38,219 bases of DNA, taken from positions 1 through 38,219 of the forward strand of contig JBBATY010000031.1 in assembly GCA_040398525.1 (NCBI GenBank). Reading direction: 5' to 3'. The notes under the pieces are model-generated. The model made no database searches and was not told the DNA's origin. It was given only the letters and a program-made list of their open reading frames with translations. Shown here in pieces: positions 15,580-23,774 of the stretch (position 1 is the stretch's first letter; each line of letters opens with the position of its first letter). Source of the DNA: VFMC01 sp040398525 (lineage in GTDB: Bacteria; Actinomycetota; Acidimicrobiia; Acidimicrobiales; Ilumatobacteraceae). Made by a program: the position numbers and the translations under genes.

Positions 15580-16890
15580 TCAGATCGCAATTGCGTCGAG
15601 TGCATCGACGGTTTGCTGGGCGTGTTGGAGCACGCGATCGAGCGAGAACGCGTCGTCGAGCACCGACTCGCCGAGGGCGGCGACCGCTGGATCGGCCTCG
15701 AGCAGGGTGCGGAAGTCGCATCCCTCGTCCCACGCACGCATCGCGTTGGCCTGCACGATCCGGTACGCGTCGTCGCGCTGCAGACCTGCCTGGACGAGCG
15801 CCAGCAGCACACCCTGGCTGAACACCAGGCCGTGGCTCGACGCCAGGTTGGCCCGCATCCGCCCCGCGTCGACCTGCAGGCCCGCCAGCAGCCGCTGGGT
15901 GCGGCGCAGCACGTAATGGGCGAGCAGCGACGAGTCCGGCAGCACCACCCGCTCGACCGAGCTGTGCGAGATGTCGCGCTCGTGCCACAGGGCGATGTCC
16001 TGCATGCCGGCCTGCAGGTTGCCGCGCAGCACGCGTGACAGGCCACTGATCGTCTCGGCCGAGATCGGGTTGCGCTTGTGGGGCATCGCCGACGAGCCCT
16101 TCTGGCCGGCCTTGAAGCCCTCCATCGCCTCGCGCACCTCGGTGCGCTGCAGGTGGCGCAGCTCGACGGCGATCAGCTCCATCGTCGAACCGACGGCAGC
16201 ACAGGCGTAGAGGTACTCGGCGTGGCGGTCGCGGGCGATCACCTGGGTGGCCGGCACCGGGGTGAGCCCGAGCCGCTCGCCAACCCAGCGCTCGACAGCC
16301 GGATCGATGTTCGAATAGGTGCCCACCGCACCGCTGAGCTTGCACACGCTGACGGCCCGACGTGCCGAACGCAGCCGTTCGCGGTCGCGATCGACCTGCA
16401 GCGCCCACAGGGCGACCTTGGCGCCGAAGGTGGTGGGCTCGGCGTGCACGCCGTGGGTGCGGCCGATGGTGACGGTGTGGCGGTGCTCGCGGGCCAGGTC
16501 GACCAACGTGGAGAGCAGCGCTGTGGCTGCGTCGACGAGCAGGTCGGCCGCGTCGCGCAGCATCCAGCACCACGCCGTGTCGACGACATCGCTCGAGGTG
16601 AGCCCGTAGTGGATCCACGCGCCCGCCGGCGCGCCGATCGACGACTGCACCACGTCGACGAACGCGGCGACGTCGTGGTCGGTGACGGCCTCGCGCGCCG
16701 ACACGGCCTCGACGAACGCCTCGTCGACCACCGGGGCACGGTCGCGGCACAGCTGCGCATCGGCGGCGGGCACCAGCCCGAGCGCCGCATGGGCCTCGGT
16801 GGCCAACAACTCGATCTCCAGCCAGCGACCGAAGCGGGCGGTGTCGGTGAACACCGCCGCCATCTCCGGGAGCGAGTACCGCGGGATCAT
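15580..16890 (-). CDS. purB: adenylosuccinate lyase
   Basis: This 436-residue member of the fumarase/aspartase superfamily catalyses two steps of purine synthesis: fumarate release from SAICAR and from adenylosuccinate. The signature SSAMPHKRNP lies at about 266-275. TSSDVVDTA and GRTHGVHAEP supply the other active-site segments with the general acid His. The start ATG at 16890 (MIPRYSLPEM) is only four bases after the purA stop, so the two genes are co-transcribed from the promoter near 18219. Length is normal. Confidence 0.95.
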   Translation of the reverse strand: MIPRYSLPEMAAVFTDTARFGRWLEIELLATEAHAALGLVPAADAQLCRDRAPVVDEAFVEAVSAREAVTDHDVAAFVDVVQSSIGAPAGAWIHYGLTSSDVVDTAWCWMLRDAADLLVDAATALLSTLVDLAREHRHTVTIGRTHGVHAEPTTFGAKVALWALQVDRDRERLRSARRAVSVCKLSGAVGTYSNIDPAVERWVGERLGLTPVPATQVIARDRHAEYLYACAAVGSTMELIAVELRHLQRTEVREAMEGFKAGQKGSSAMPHKRNPISAETISGLSRVLRGNLQAGMQDIALWHERDISHSSVERVVLPDSSLLAHYVLRRTQRLLAGLQVDAGRMRANLASSHGLVFSQGVLLALVQAGLQRDDAYRIVQANAMRAWDEGCDFRTLLEADPAVAALGESVLDDAFSLDRVLQHAQQTVDALDAIAI

Positions 16891-16894
16891 CGGC

Positions 16895-18166
16895 TCACGA
16901 CCAGACCAGGTAGTCGTCGCGCTCGGCACCCACACCGACGATCGAGATGGGCACACCCACCTCGGCCTCGACCAACTGCACGAACGCGCGTGCCGCTGCG
17001 GGCAGCTCGGCGGGGGTGCGTGCCTGGCGCAGCTCGCGCTGCCAGCCCGGCAGCTCGATGTACTCCGGCTCGACGCGGGCGAGCAGGTCGCTGCGGTCGG
17101 GGTAGGTGGTCATCCGCCGCCCGTCGAGGCGGTAGCCGACGCACACCTTCACCGTCGCGAAGCTGTCGAGCACATCGAGCTTGGTGAGCGCCAGCTCGGT
17201 GAGCGAGTTGACCCGCACCGCGTGGCGCAGCATCGCGCAGTCGATCCAGCCGGGTCGACGGCGCCTGCCGGTGACGGTGCCGAACTCGCGACCGATCTCG
17301 ACGAGCCGGTCGCCGTTGTCGTCGAGCAGCTCGGTGGGGAACGGCCCGGCCCCGACGCGGGTGGTGTAGGCCTTGGTGATCCCGACGACGCGGTCGATGT
17401 GGCGAGGCCCGAGCCCGGTGCCGGCGCACGCCCCACCGGCGGTCGGGTTCGACGAGGTGACGTACGGGTAGGTGCCGTGGTCGAGGTCGAGGAAGGTGGC
17501 CTGCGCACCCTCGAGCAGCAGCTGGTTGCCGGCCGCGAGCGCATCGTGCAGCAGGCTCACCGTGTCGCCGACGTGCGACGCCAGGCGCGCCCCGAGGGCG
17601 GCGAACTGCTCGACGATCGCATCGATGTCGAGTGCCTCGCCGCCAGCTGCGACGATCGCCGCGTTCTCGGCCAGGCCGCGCTCGCGCACCGCCGCGGCGA
17701 ACGCCGAGGGGTCGAGCACGTCACCGGCGCGGATGCCGACGCGACGGGCCTTGTCGGCGTAGGCCGGGCCGATGCCCTTCAGCGTGGTGCCGATCTTCGC
17801 GTCGCCTCGCCCCTGCTCGTCGAGCGCGTCCCAGGCCTGGTGCCACGGGAAGATCAGGTGGGCATGGCTGCTCACCACCAGCCGAGCGCACGACACGCCG
17901 CGACCTTCGAGGGTGTCGATCTCGCGGAACAACGTGGGGAGGTCGACCACGACACCGTTGGCGATGACGGGCACGACGTGGGGGTAGAGGATGCCGCTCG
18001 GCACGAGCTGCAGCGCGTAGCGCTGGTCGCCCACCACCACGGTGTGCCCGGCGTTGTGACCGCCCTGGTAGCGCACCACATGGGTGTGCTCCTTCGACAG
18101 CAGATCGATGACCTTGGCCTTGCCTTCGTCGCCCCACTGGGCGCCGACGATGACAGTGACCGGCAT
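16895..18166 (-). CDS. purA: adenylosuccinate synthetase
   Basis: This 423-residue enzyme joins IMP and aspartate with GTP to form adenylosuccinate, the substrate of the downstream purB product. The N-terminus has the phosphate-binding GAQWGDEGKAK (Ala replaces the more usual Gly before the last Lys), then QGGHNAGHT, GTTLKGIGPAY and, further on, VTSSNPTAGG. The start ATG at 18166 is preceded by a GAGGAG ribosome-binding site. A leader of about 45 bases runs from the predicted start point. Confidence 0.95.
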   Translation of the reverse strand: MPVTVIVGAQWGDEGKAKVIDLLSKEHTHVVRYQGGHNAGHTVVVGDQRYALQLVPSGILYPHVVPVIANGVVVDLPTLFREIDTLEGRGVSCARLVVSSHAHLIFPWHQAWDALDEQGRGDAKIGTTLKGIGPAYADKARRVGIRAGDVLDPSAFAAAVRERGLAENAAIVAAGGEALDIDAIVEQFAALGARLASHVGDTVSLLHDALAAGNQLLLEGAQATFLDLDHGTYPYVTSSNPTAGGACAGTGLGPRHIDRVVGITKAYTTRVGAGPFPTELLDDNGDRLVEIGREFGTVTGRRRRPGWIDCAMLRHAVRVNSLTELALTKLDVLDSFATVKVCVGYRLDGRRMTTYPDRSDLLARVEPEYIELPGWQRELRQARTPAELPAAARAFVQLVEAEVGVPISIVGVGAERDDYLVWS

Positions 18167-18218
18167 GGCACGCTCCTCACACGACTGGTGTCCGCAGGTG
18201 TTCACGGAACGTGGCGAA

Positions 18219-18224
18219 AGCCTA
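18219..18224 (-). promoter_or_regulatory. -10 element of the purA-purB operon
   Basis: TAGGCT on the minus strand predicts a start near 18212 and a leader of about 45 bases ending in GAGGAG before the ATG. The operon is therefore leadered, unlike the opposite hisD-like gene. Confidence 0.4.
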
Positions 18225-18290
18225 GCCGCTCGGGCACATCCGACCCCAGGTCCGGTCGATTCGCGGTTGGGTGGCCACGGACCTGCCGGG

Positions 18291-18296
18291 TACCGT
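18291..18296 (+). promoter_or_regulatory. -10 element, leaderless start of hisD-like gene
   Basis: TACCGT is followed by six bases and then the ATG at 18303. Confidence 0.5.
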
Positions 18297-18302
18297 CGGC
18301 GC

Positions 18303-19640
18303 ATGCCGCACGACACGGGTGTGATGCGCCGGATGACCTGGGCGTCGATGGACGAGCCAGCGCGCGCCGCCCTGTGCCACCGCGGCCTCGACGAGATCTT
18401 CGACCCGGCGTTGCGCCTGTCGATCGGCGAGTTGATCGACGATGTCCGCCTCCACGGCGACGAGGCGGTGTGCCGGGCGCTGGCCCGTTTCGATCGCATC
18501 GAGCTGACGCCCGACCAGCTCCGGGTGAGCGCCGACGAGATCGAGGCCGCCCGCGTGTCGCCCGAGGTCGATGCCGCGATCGACGACGCGATCGCCCACC
18601 TGCGCGCCTTCAACGAACGGCTCCTCGACCGCGCCGCACACTGGTCGTTCGAGAGCGAGGCCGGCCTGGTGGTGGGCGAGAAGATCACCCCGGTCGTGTC
18701 GGCCGGGTTGTTCGTGCCGAGCGGCAAGGCCTCGTACCCGAGCGTCGCCTACCAGCTCGGGGTGCCCGCGGTGGTGGCCGGGGTGCCCGAGATCGTCCTC
18801 GTCGTACCGCCGGTGCCTGGCGGCCGGGGCGAGGTCGACCCCGCCGTGCTCACCGTGTGCCGCAAGCTCGGCATCCACCAGGTGTTCCGCGTGAACGGGC
18901 CGGCCGGGGTGGCCGCGCTCGGCTTCGGCACCGAGCGCATCCCCCGGGTGCGCAAGGTCGTCGGTCCGGGCTCGCCAGCAGTCACCTGCGCCCAGGTCGA
19001 GATGCAGCGCCACGGGATGGCCACGATGATGCTCCTCGGCCCCACCGAGAGCCTGGTGATCGCCGACGACACCGCCGACCCGGTGCGCCTGGCCGCCGAT
19101 CTGCTGATCGAGGCCGAGCACGGCACCGACTCGGCGGTGGTGCTGGTCACCACCTCGTCGGCGCTCGCCGACGCGGTGGACGACGAGCTCGCCCGCCAAC
19201 TGGCCGATCTGCCGGCAGTGCGCGCCGAGGCGGCACGGGCGTCGCTCGGCACCAACGGCGGCTGCGTGCTGGTGGGCGACCTCGACGAAGCGGCCGAGGT
19301 GTCGAACCGCTACGCCCCCGAGCACCTGCAGTTGGCCGTCGCCGACCACCAGCTCGAGGCCACGCTCGAGCTGCTCACCGAGGCCGGCGAGATCCTGCTC
19401 GGCCAGCACACGCCGTTCAGCGCCGCCAACTTCGTGATCGGCTGCCCGGCCTCGTTGCCGACGAGCGGGTTCGCCCAGGTGTCGTCGGGCATCACCGCCG
19501 AGGCGTTCCTGAAGCGCACCGCCGTGGCCCGTGCCGACGAGCAGGCCCTGCGCCGGATGGGGCCGTCGATCATCGCCCTGGCCGACCACGAGGGCTTCCC
19601 GGCGCACGCCGCCGCGATCCGACGCCGCTTCGGCACCTGA
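18303..19640 (+). CDS. histidinol dehydrogenase-family protein with altered zinc site
   Basis: This 445-residue protein is related to HisD, which oxidises L-histidinol to histidine in two NAD+-dependent steps at a zinc site. Conserved parts are FVPSGKASYPS, KVVGPGSPAVT, the catalytic pair E340-H341 (in APEHL) and the C-terminal HEGFPAHAAA. Zinc ligands of true HisD (Q259, H262, D360, H419 in E. coli) map here to E270, H273, N376 and H435, so two of four are changed. The usual GDY and NH motifs read AANF and CPAS. No his gene is near. It may be a HisD paralogue acting on another amino-alcohol or hydroxy compound. The start is set by TACCGT six bases upstream. Confidence 0.85.
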   Translation: MPHDTGVMRRMTWASMDEPARAALCHRGLDEIFDPALRLSIGELIDDVRLHGDEAVCRALARFDRIELTPDQLRVSADEIEAARVSPEVDAAIDDAIAHLRAFNERLLDRAAHWSFESEAGLVVGEKITPVVSAGLFVPSGKASYPSVAYQLGVPAVVAGVPEIVLVVPPVPGGRGEVDPAVLTVCRKLGIHQVFRVNGPAGVAALGFGTERIPRVRKVVGPGSPAVTCAQVEMQRHGMATMMLLGPTESLVIADDTADPVRLAADLLIEAEHGTDSAVVLVTTSSALADAVDDELARQLADLPAVRAEAARASLGTNGGCVLVGDLDEAAEVSNRYAPEHLQLAVADHQLEATLELLTEAGEILLGQHTPFSAANFVIGCPASLPTSGFAQVSSGITAEAFLKRTAVARADEQALRRMGPSIIALADHEGFPAHAAAIRRRFGT

Positions 19641-19654
19641 GCCGTCGGCGGCCC

Positions 19655-19660
19655 TAGGGT
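19655..19660 (+). promoter_or_regulatory. -10 element, leaderless start of DoxX-like gene
   Basis: TAGGGT is followed by six bases and then the ATG at 19667. Confidence 0.5.
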
Positions 19661-19666
19661 GCGGCC

Positions 19667-20065
19667 ATGACCCGCTCACGCCTGTCGGTGCCCGCCCTGC
19701 TGCTGATCATCATCCTCGGTGGCGCAGGCGTGGCCCACTTCGCCAACCCGAAGTTCTTCGACCCGATCGTGCCCGAGTGGATGCCCGGCTCGAAGCGGCT
19801 GATCACCTACCTGAGCGGTGTCGTCGAGCTCGCTGCGGCGGTCCTGATCGCCATCCCGCGCACCCGCCGACTCGGGGGCTGGGTGGCGCTCGCCACGTTC
19901 ATCGGGGTGTACCCGGCCAACATCCAGGCCGCGCTCGACGGCGGCATGAAGGGCATGGACCCGCCGTTCGACTCGGCGCTGGTGGCCTGGTTGCGCCTGC
20001 CGTTGCAGTTGCCGCTGTTCTGGCTGGCCTGGAAGGTGGCGCGCGACGAGCGGGCCACACCGTGA
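19667..20065 (+). CDS. DoxX-like small membrane protein
   Basis: This 132-residue protein has four predicted hydrophobic helices, at about 8-27, 45-64, 70-90 and 105-123. The segments GGAGVAHFANPKFF and ELAAAVLIAIPRTRR fit the DoxX/DoxX-like family of small membrane proteins, whose biochemical role is mostly unclear. The start at 19667 is supported by TAGGGT six bases upstream. Its stop TGA (20063-20065) overlaps the first GTG of the 14-bp tandem array that leads to the ThuA-like gene. Confidence 0.8.
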   Translation: MTRSRLSVPALLLIIILGGAGVAHFANPKFFDPIVPEWMPGSKRLITYLSGVVELAAAVLIAIPRTRRLGGWVALATFIGVYPANIQAALDGGMKGMDPPFDSALVAWLRLPLQLPLFWLAWKVARDERATP

Positions 20066-20268
20066 GGTGCGCCCCGTGAGGTGCTCGCCGTGAGGTGCTC
20101 GCCGTGAGGTGCTCGCCGTGANNNNNNNNNNNNNNNNNNNNNNNNNNNNNNNNNNNNNNNNNNNNNNNNNNNNNNNNNNNNNNNNNNNNNNNNNNNNNNN
20201 NNNNNNNNNNNNNNNNNNNNNCCGTGAGGTGCTCGCCGTGAGGTGCTCGCCGTGAGGTGCTCGCCGTG
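20062..20268 (+). repeat. 14-bp tandem array of overlapping five-codon mini-ORFs
   Basis: The unit ccgtgaggtgctcg recurs with GTG positions at 20062, 20076, 20090, 20104 and 20118, then after the gap at 20224, 20238, 20252 and 20266. Read from each GTG, codons are GTG AGG TGC TCG CCG TGA, and each TGA overlaps the next GTG as GTGA. The first copy has GCC for TCG. GAGGTG, complementary to the 16S rRNA 3' end, precedes each following GTG by six bases. The first GTG overlaps the DoxX-like stop and the last GTG is the ThuA-like start. Confidence 0.95.
20122..20221. other. assembly gap of exactly 100 N inside the tandem array
   Basis: One hundred N lie between identical repeat copies, the usual placeholder for a gap of unknown size. 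The true copy number of the array is therefore unknown. Confidence 0.97.
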
Positions 20269-21114
20269 ACCGGCAGCCCGACCGATCGGCCGGACCGGGT
20301 GCTGCTGGTCACCGGTGGCCACCCGTTCGAGCGCGAGCCACTGCTGGCGATGTTCGCGGCGAACGACGCGATCGTGGTCGAGCACGTCGAGCACCCTGCA
20401 GCTCGCGAGCGCCTGCACCCGGACCGTTTGGGCGACATCGACGCGATCGTCTTCTACGACATGCCGGGCGTGCGCTTCACCCGTGGCGACCCGCCGGTCG
20501 AGGCGGTGCCACCCGATCCGGCGGTCGTCGCCGGCATCGAGGCGCTGCTCGCCCGTGGGGTCGGCATGGTGATGCTGCACCACAGCATCGCCTCGTGGCC
20601 GGCCTGGCCGCGTTGGGCCGACATCGTCGGCGGGCGCTTCCACTACGCGCCCGGCCATCTCGCGGGCGTCGACTACCCGGACTCGGGCTACCTGCTCGAT
20701 GTCGAGCACACCGTCGAGGTGCTCGCCCCCGACCATCCGGTGTGCGCCGGGGTGCCGGCGACGTTCACCCTGCGCGACGAGCTCTACCTGGCGCCGGTCA
20801 CCATCGACCTCGCCGATCCGCAGACGGTGCCGCTGCTGCGCACCACCTTCCCGCTCGAGCTCGAGCACTTCCACTCGACCGACCGCACGCTGCGCGGCCG
20901 ACCCGACGATCGCGCCGGATGGTCGCACCCGACCGGCGCCCACCTGCCGGGTGCGGACCTGCTCGGCTGGGCACGCACCGTCGGGGCTTCGCCGACGGTG
21001 TACCTGCAGCCCGGTGACGGGCCGAGCGCGTACGCCGACCCCGTCTACCGACGGTTGCTGGCCAACGCGATCAGCTGGGTCGCGGCAACATCCCGTACAC
21101 GTGGGTCGGGGTGA
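20266..21114 (+). CDS. ThuA-like domain protein
   Basis: This 282-residue protein has a class I glutamine-amidotransferase-like fold of the ThuA (trehalose utilisation) family. Typical stretches are LLVTGGHPFE at the N-terminus, IVFYDMP, GVGMVMLHHSIASWPAW and the Asp/His-rich centre HPVCAGVPATF. ThuA proteins are linked to oxidation or handling of sugars, but the activity here is unproven. The GTG start at 20266 is the end of the mini-ORF array, with GAGGTG six bases upstream. The 3' end overlaps the convergent PPOX gene by 44 bp. Confidence 0.8.
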   Translation: MTGSPTDRPDRVLLVTGGHPFEREPLLAMFAANDAIVVEHVEHPAARERLHPDRLGDIDAIVFYDMPGVRFTRGDPPVEAVPPDPAVVAGIEALLARGVGMVMLHHSIASWPAWPRWADIVGGRFHYAPGHLAGVDYPDSGYLLDVEHTVEVLAPDHPVCAGVPATFTLRDELYLAPVTIDLADPQTVPLLRTTFPLELEHFHSTDRTLRGRPDDRAGWSHPTGAHLPGADLLGWARTVGASPTVYLQPGDGPSAYADPVYRRLLANAISWVAATSRTRGSG

Positions 21115-21499
21115 GGCGCACCATCGTGCGCCGGTCGTTCACCATCGCCAGGCGGTACTCGTCCCAGTTGGGGTGCTCGCCGGCCAGCTCGCGGTAGTAG
21201 GCGACCAGCTCGTCGACCGTCGGGTCGTTCGGGTCGGCGGCCACGGGTGCCAGCTCGACATCGCCGTCGACGACGACGTAGCTCCAGAAGTCGTCGGCAG
21301 CCACGTGCAGCGACGCCCGCGGGTCGCGCACCAGGTTGTGGTACTTGGCGCGCGTAGCCGTGATCGAGATGCGCACCAGGCCGTCGCCGCCGAGGTGGTA
21401 GGTGATGTTCGAGAGCTGGGGCCGACCGTCGCGGCGCTGGGTGGCGAGCACACCGTTGCGGCGCGGGGCGAGGAACTGCAGGGCGTCGACGAGATCCAT
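21071..21499 (-). CDS. PPOX-class flavin/F420-binding protein
   Basis: This 142-residue split-barrel protein is of the pyridoxamine 5'-phosphate oxidase-like superfamily. NGVLATQRRDGRPQLSNITY, the strand ITATRAKYHNLVRDPRASLHV and the end YRLAMVNDRRTMVRLTP match the actinobacterial group that binds F420 (TIGR03618, Rv1155-like). The cofactor is inferred. The ATG at 21499 has TACGGT six bases upstream. The last 44 bp overlap the tail of the ThuA-like gene on the other strand. Confidence 0.85.
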   Translation of the reverse strand: MDLVDALQFLAPRRNGVLATQRRDGRPQLSNITYHLGGDGLVRISITATRAKYHNLVRDPRASLHVAADDFWSYVVVDGDVELAPVAADPNDPTVDELVAYYRELAGEHPNWDEYRLAMVNDRRTMVRLTPTHVYGMLPRPS

Positions 21500-21505
21500 G
21501 GGCCG

Positions 21506-21511
21506 ACCGTA
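21506..21511 (-). promoter_or_regulatory. -10 element, leaderless start of PPOX gene
   Basis: On the minus strand TACGGT is followed by six bases and the ATG at 21499. Confidence 0.5.
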
Positions 21512-21542
21512 GCCCCGACCGGGAAGGCTGGGAACCGGACGT

Positions 21543-22616
21543 TCAGCCCCCGATGCGGCGCAGCAGCCAGCCCTCGGCGACGCAGCCGACGAGCCCGGCC
21601 GCGGCGAACGCCACCGTCCCGATCGCACTCGCGTCGCGGGTCGCCAGCACCACACCGCACACAAGGGCACCCACCAGCACGGCGAGCGAGCACGCACCCG
21701 CCACCCGCTCGAGTCGCGACAGGTCGCGGTCGTAGCGGATGCCGGCGCTGGTGGCGCCTTCCGCCATCAGCAGCTGGCCGAGCCAGCGCAGCGGGGTGGC
21801 GGTGACGAACAGCACCGCGGGCGCCCACAGCATCAGCGTCGCCACGATCCAGCGCTCGGCGCTGGCGTCGACATTGGGCGACGACTCGATGACGGCGGCC
21901 ATCACGAACGTCGACACCACCGTGGCCAGCACCACCAGCAGGGCCTTGATGTAGCGCAGCACGATGGTCTGCACCCGGATGACGTGGCGGGCCATGCCGT
22001 ACTCGACCTTGGCCACTTCGTCGACCAGGTTGCGGTCGCGCACACCGGCGAGCTGCAGCAGCGCGGCCGCACGCGACGCATCGGACGGTGAGTCGGTCGA
22101 CTGGAGGCCCGCGTACGCAGCGATCTGGGCGTCGATCTGGCGACGCACCTTGTCGTTGGCCGGCACGAGCAGCTCGATGTAGGCGGGGTCGTTGCGCCGT
22201 TCGGCCAGTGCCTGCGTCGCGGCCTCACCGAGCTCGTCGACCGGCAGGTGCAGGCTGGTGAGGGTGAAGCGCGGCGTGAACGTGGTGCCGCGGTCGCTGG
22301 TGACGTGGTTGGCGTGGAAGTAGAAGCGGGTCAGCTCGTAGAGCAACAGCCAGATGGCGAGCAGGGCCAGCACCAGGGTGACCACGACGAGCACGGCGAG
22401 GGTGAGGCTGGTGCCCGAGCTGGTGTCGGCCAGCAGCGCCCGCAGCACATTGACGATCGCGTCGCGGCCCACCGCAGGGAGCAGCACCAGCACACCGGCG
22501 CCCGACAGCAGTGCCGTGGCCGTGCGGTGGATGGTCGACAGGCGCACCTCGGCCCGCTGCAGGAAGGCCCGCAACGCGGCGCGTTCGTCGGTGGTGAGCG
22601 TGGGTGCGGTCTCCAT
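21543..22616 (-). CDS. multi-pass membrane protein of unknown function
   Basis: This 357-residue protein has hydrophobic segments at about 35-62, 70-92, 222-245, 255-278 and two more near 305-345, enclosing a central soluble region (about 95-215) rich in charged residues. FLQRAEVRLSTIHRTATALLSGAGVL near the start is a recognisable conserved opening, but I cannot assign a family function. The ATG at 22616 has GGAG five bases upstream. A TAGTGT on the minus strand (22637-22632) is a plausible -10. It is divergent from the Old Yellow Enzyme gene, with only 50 bp between start codons. Confidence 0.8.
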   Translation of the reverse strand: METAPTLTTDERAALRAFLQRAEVRLSTIHRTATALLSGAGVLVLLPAVGRDAIVNVLRALLADTSSGTSLTLAVLVVVTLVLALLAIWLLLYELTRFYFHANHVTSDRGTTFTPRFTLTSLHLPVDELGEAATQALAERRNDPAYIELLVPANDKVRRQIDAQIAAYAGLQSTDSPSDASRAAALLQLAGVRDRNLVDEVAKVEYGMARHVIRVQTIVLRYIKALLVVLATVVSTFVMAAVIESSPNVDASAERWIVATLMLWAPAVLFVTATPLRWLGQLLMAEGATSAGIRYDRDLSRLERVAGACSLAVLVGALVCGVVLATRDASAIGTVAFAAAGLVGCVAEGWLLRRIGG

Positions 22617-22666
22617 AGCGTCTCCGGTGCGACACTACGACGCGTCACCGCCCCGGAGGAGCCCTC

Positions 22667-23743
22667 GTGCCAGCACTGTTCGATCCCGTCACCTTCGCCC
22701 ACGGCCCGACCATGCCGAACCGGTTCATGCTCGCCCCGCTCACCAACCAGCAGAGCCACGCCGACGGCACGCTGAGCGACGACGAGCACCACTGGCTCAC
22801 CATGCGCGCCCACGGCGGGTTCGGGTTGACGATGACGTGCGCTGCGCACGTGCAGGCCGTGGGCCAGGGCTTCGCCGGCCAGCTCGGCGTGTTCGGCGAC
22901 CAGCACCTGGCCGGCCTCACCCGGCTGGCGGGCGACCTGAACGCCACCGGCACCGTGTCGTACATGCAGCTCCACCACGCGGGCAACCGCTCACCTGCGG
23001 CGTTGATCGGCACCCAGCCGGTGTGCCCGTCCGACGATCCCGAGACCGGCGCCCGGGCCCTCACCACCGCCGAGGTCGAGCAGGTGGTGGCCGACTTCGT
23101 CGCCGCCGCGCAGCGCGCCGAGCAGGCCGGCTTCCACGGGGTCGAGCTGCACGGCGCCCACGGCTACCTGATCTGCCAGTTCCTGTCGGCCGAGCTGAAC
23201 CGGCGCACCGACCACTACGGAGGCTCGCTCACCAACCGCAGCCGCATGCTGTTCGAGATCGTCGACGGGGTGCGCGCGGCGTGCGGCCCTGACTTCGCGC
23301 TCGCCGTGCGGTTGTCGCCGGAGCGGTTCGGGATGGTGCTCGACGAGATCCGCACCGTGTTCGAGCAGCTGGGTGCCGACGGTCGGGTCGACCTGATCGA
23401 CATGTCGCTGTGGGACGTCGGCAAGGAGCCCGTCGACGAGGCCCACCAGGGCCGCTCGCTCGCCGAGATCGTGGCCTCGTGGGACCGTGGGGCGGCGCGC
23501 CTCGGCGTGGCCGGCAAGATCCACGACCCGGCCGACGCGCAGCGGGTGCTCGACCTCGGCATCGACGTGGCCGTGCTCGGCCGGGTGGCGATCCTCCACC
23601 ACGACTACCCGCAGCGGGTGCAGACCGACCCGGGCTTCGTCCCCCGCCGCGCACCGGTGCCCCGCGACGTGCTGCTCGCCGAGGGCGTGTCGCCGTCGTT
23701 CGTCGACTACCTGGCCGGCACGTTCCGCTTCGTGGCCGACTGA
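22667..23743 (+). CDS. Old Yellow Enzyme-family FMN oxidoreductase
   Basis: This 358-residue TIM-barrel flavoenzyme of the NADH:flavin oxidoreductase family typically reduces activated C=C bonds. Motifs are NRFMLAPLTNQ at the N-terminus, QLHHAGNRS with substrate-binding His, GVELHGAHGYLICQFLS, and NRRTDHYGGS with the following NRSRMLFEIV. The end DVAVLGRVAI contributes to FMN phosphate binding. The GTG at 22667 is chosen because GGAGG lies seven bases upstream. It is a single gene, and its partner and substrate are unknown. Confidence 0.9.
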   Translation: MPALFDPVTFAHGPTMPNRFMLAPLTNQQSHADGTLSDDEHHWLTMRAHGGFGLTMTCAAHVQAVGQGFAGQLGVFGDQHLAGLTRLAGDLNATGTVSYMQLHHAGNRSPAALIGTQPVCPSDDPETGARALTTAEVEQVVADFVAAAQRAEQAGFHGVELHGAHGYLICQFLSAELNRRTDHYGGSLTNRSRMLFEIVDGVRAACGPDFALAVRLSPERFGMVLDEIRTVFEQLGADGRVDLIDMSLWDVGKEPVDEAHQGRSLAEIVASWDRGAARLGVAGKIHDPADAQRVLDLGIDVAVLGRVAILHHDYPQRVQTDPGFVPRRAPVPRDVLLAEGVSPSFVDYLAGTFRFVAD

Positions 23744-23774
23744 GCTTCGCCGCTCACCGCTCGGCTCGCACCGG

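Noticed and set aside
18303..19640. Calling this gene hisD outright
   Set aside because: Two zinc ligands are substituted and there is no histidine operon context, so only family membership is supported.
20062..20268. CRISPR array
   Set aside because: Units are 14 bp and directly adjacent with no spacers, and no cas genes are present.
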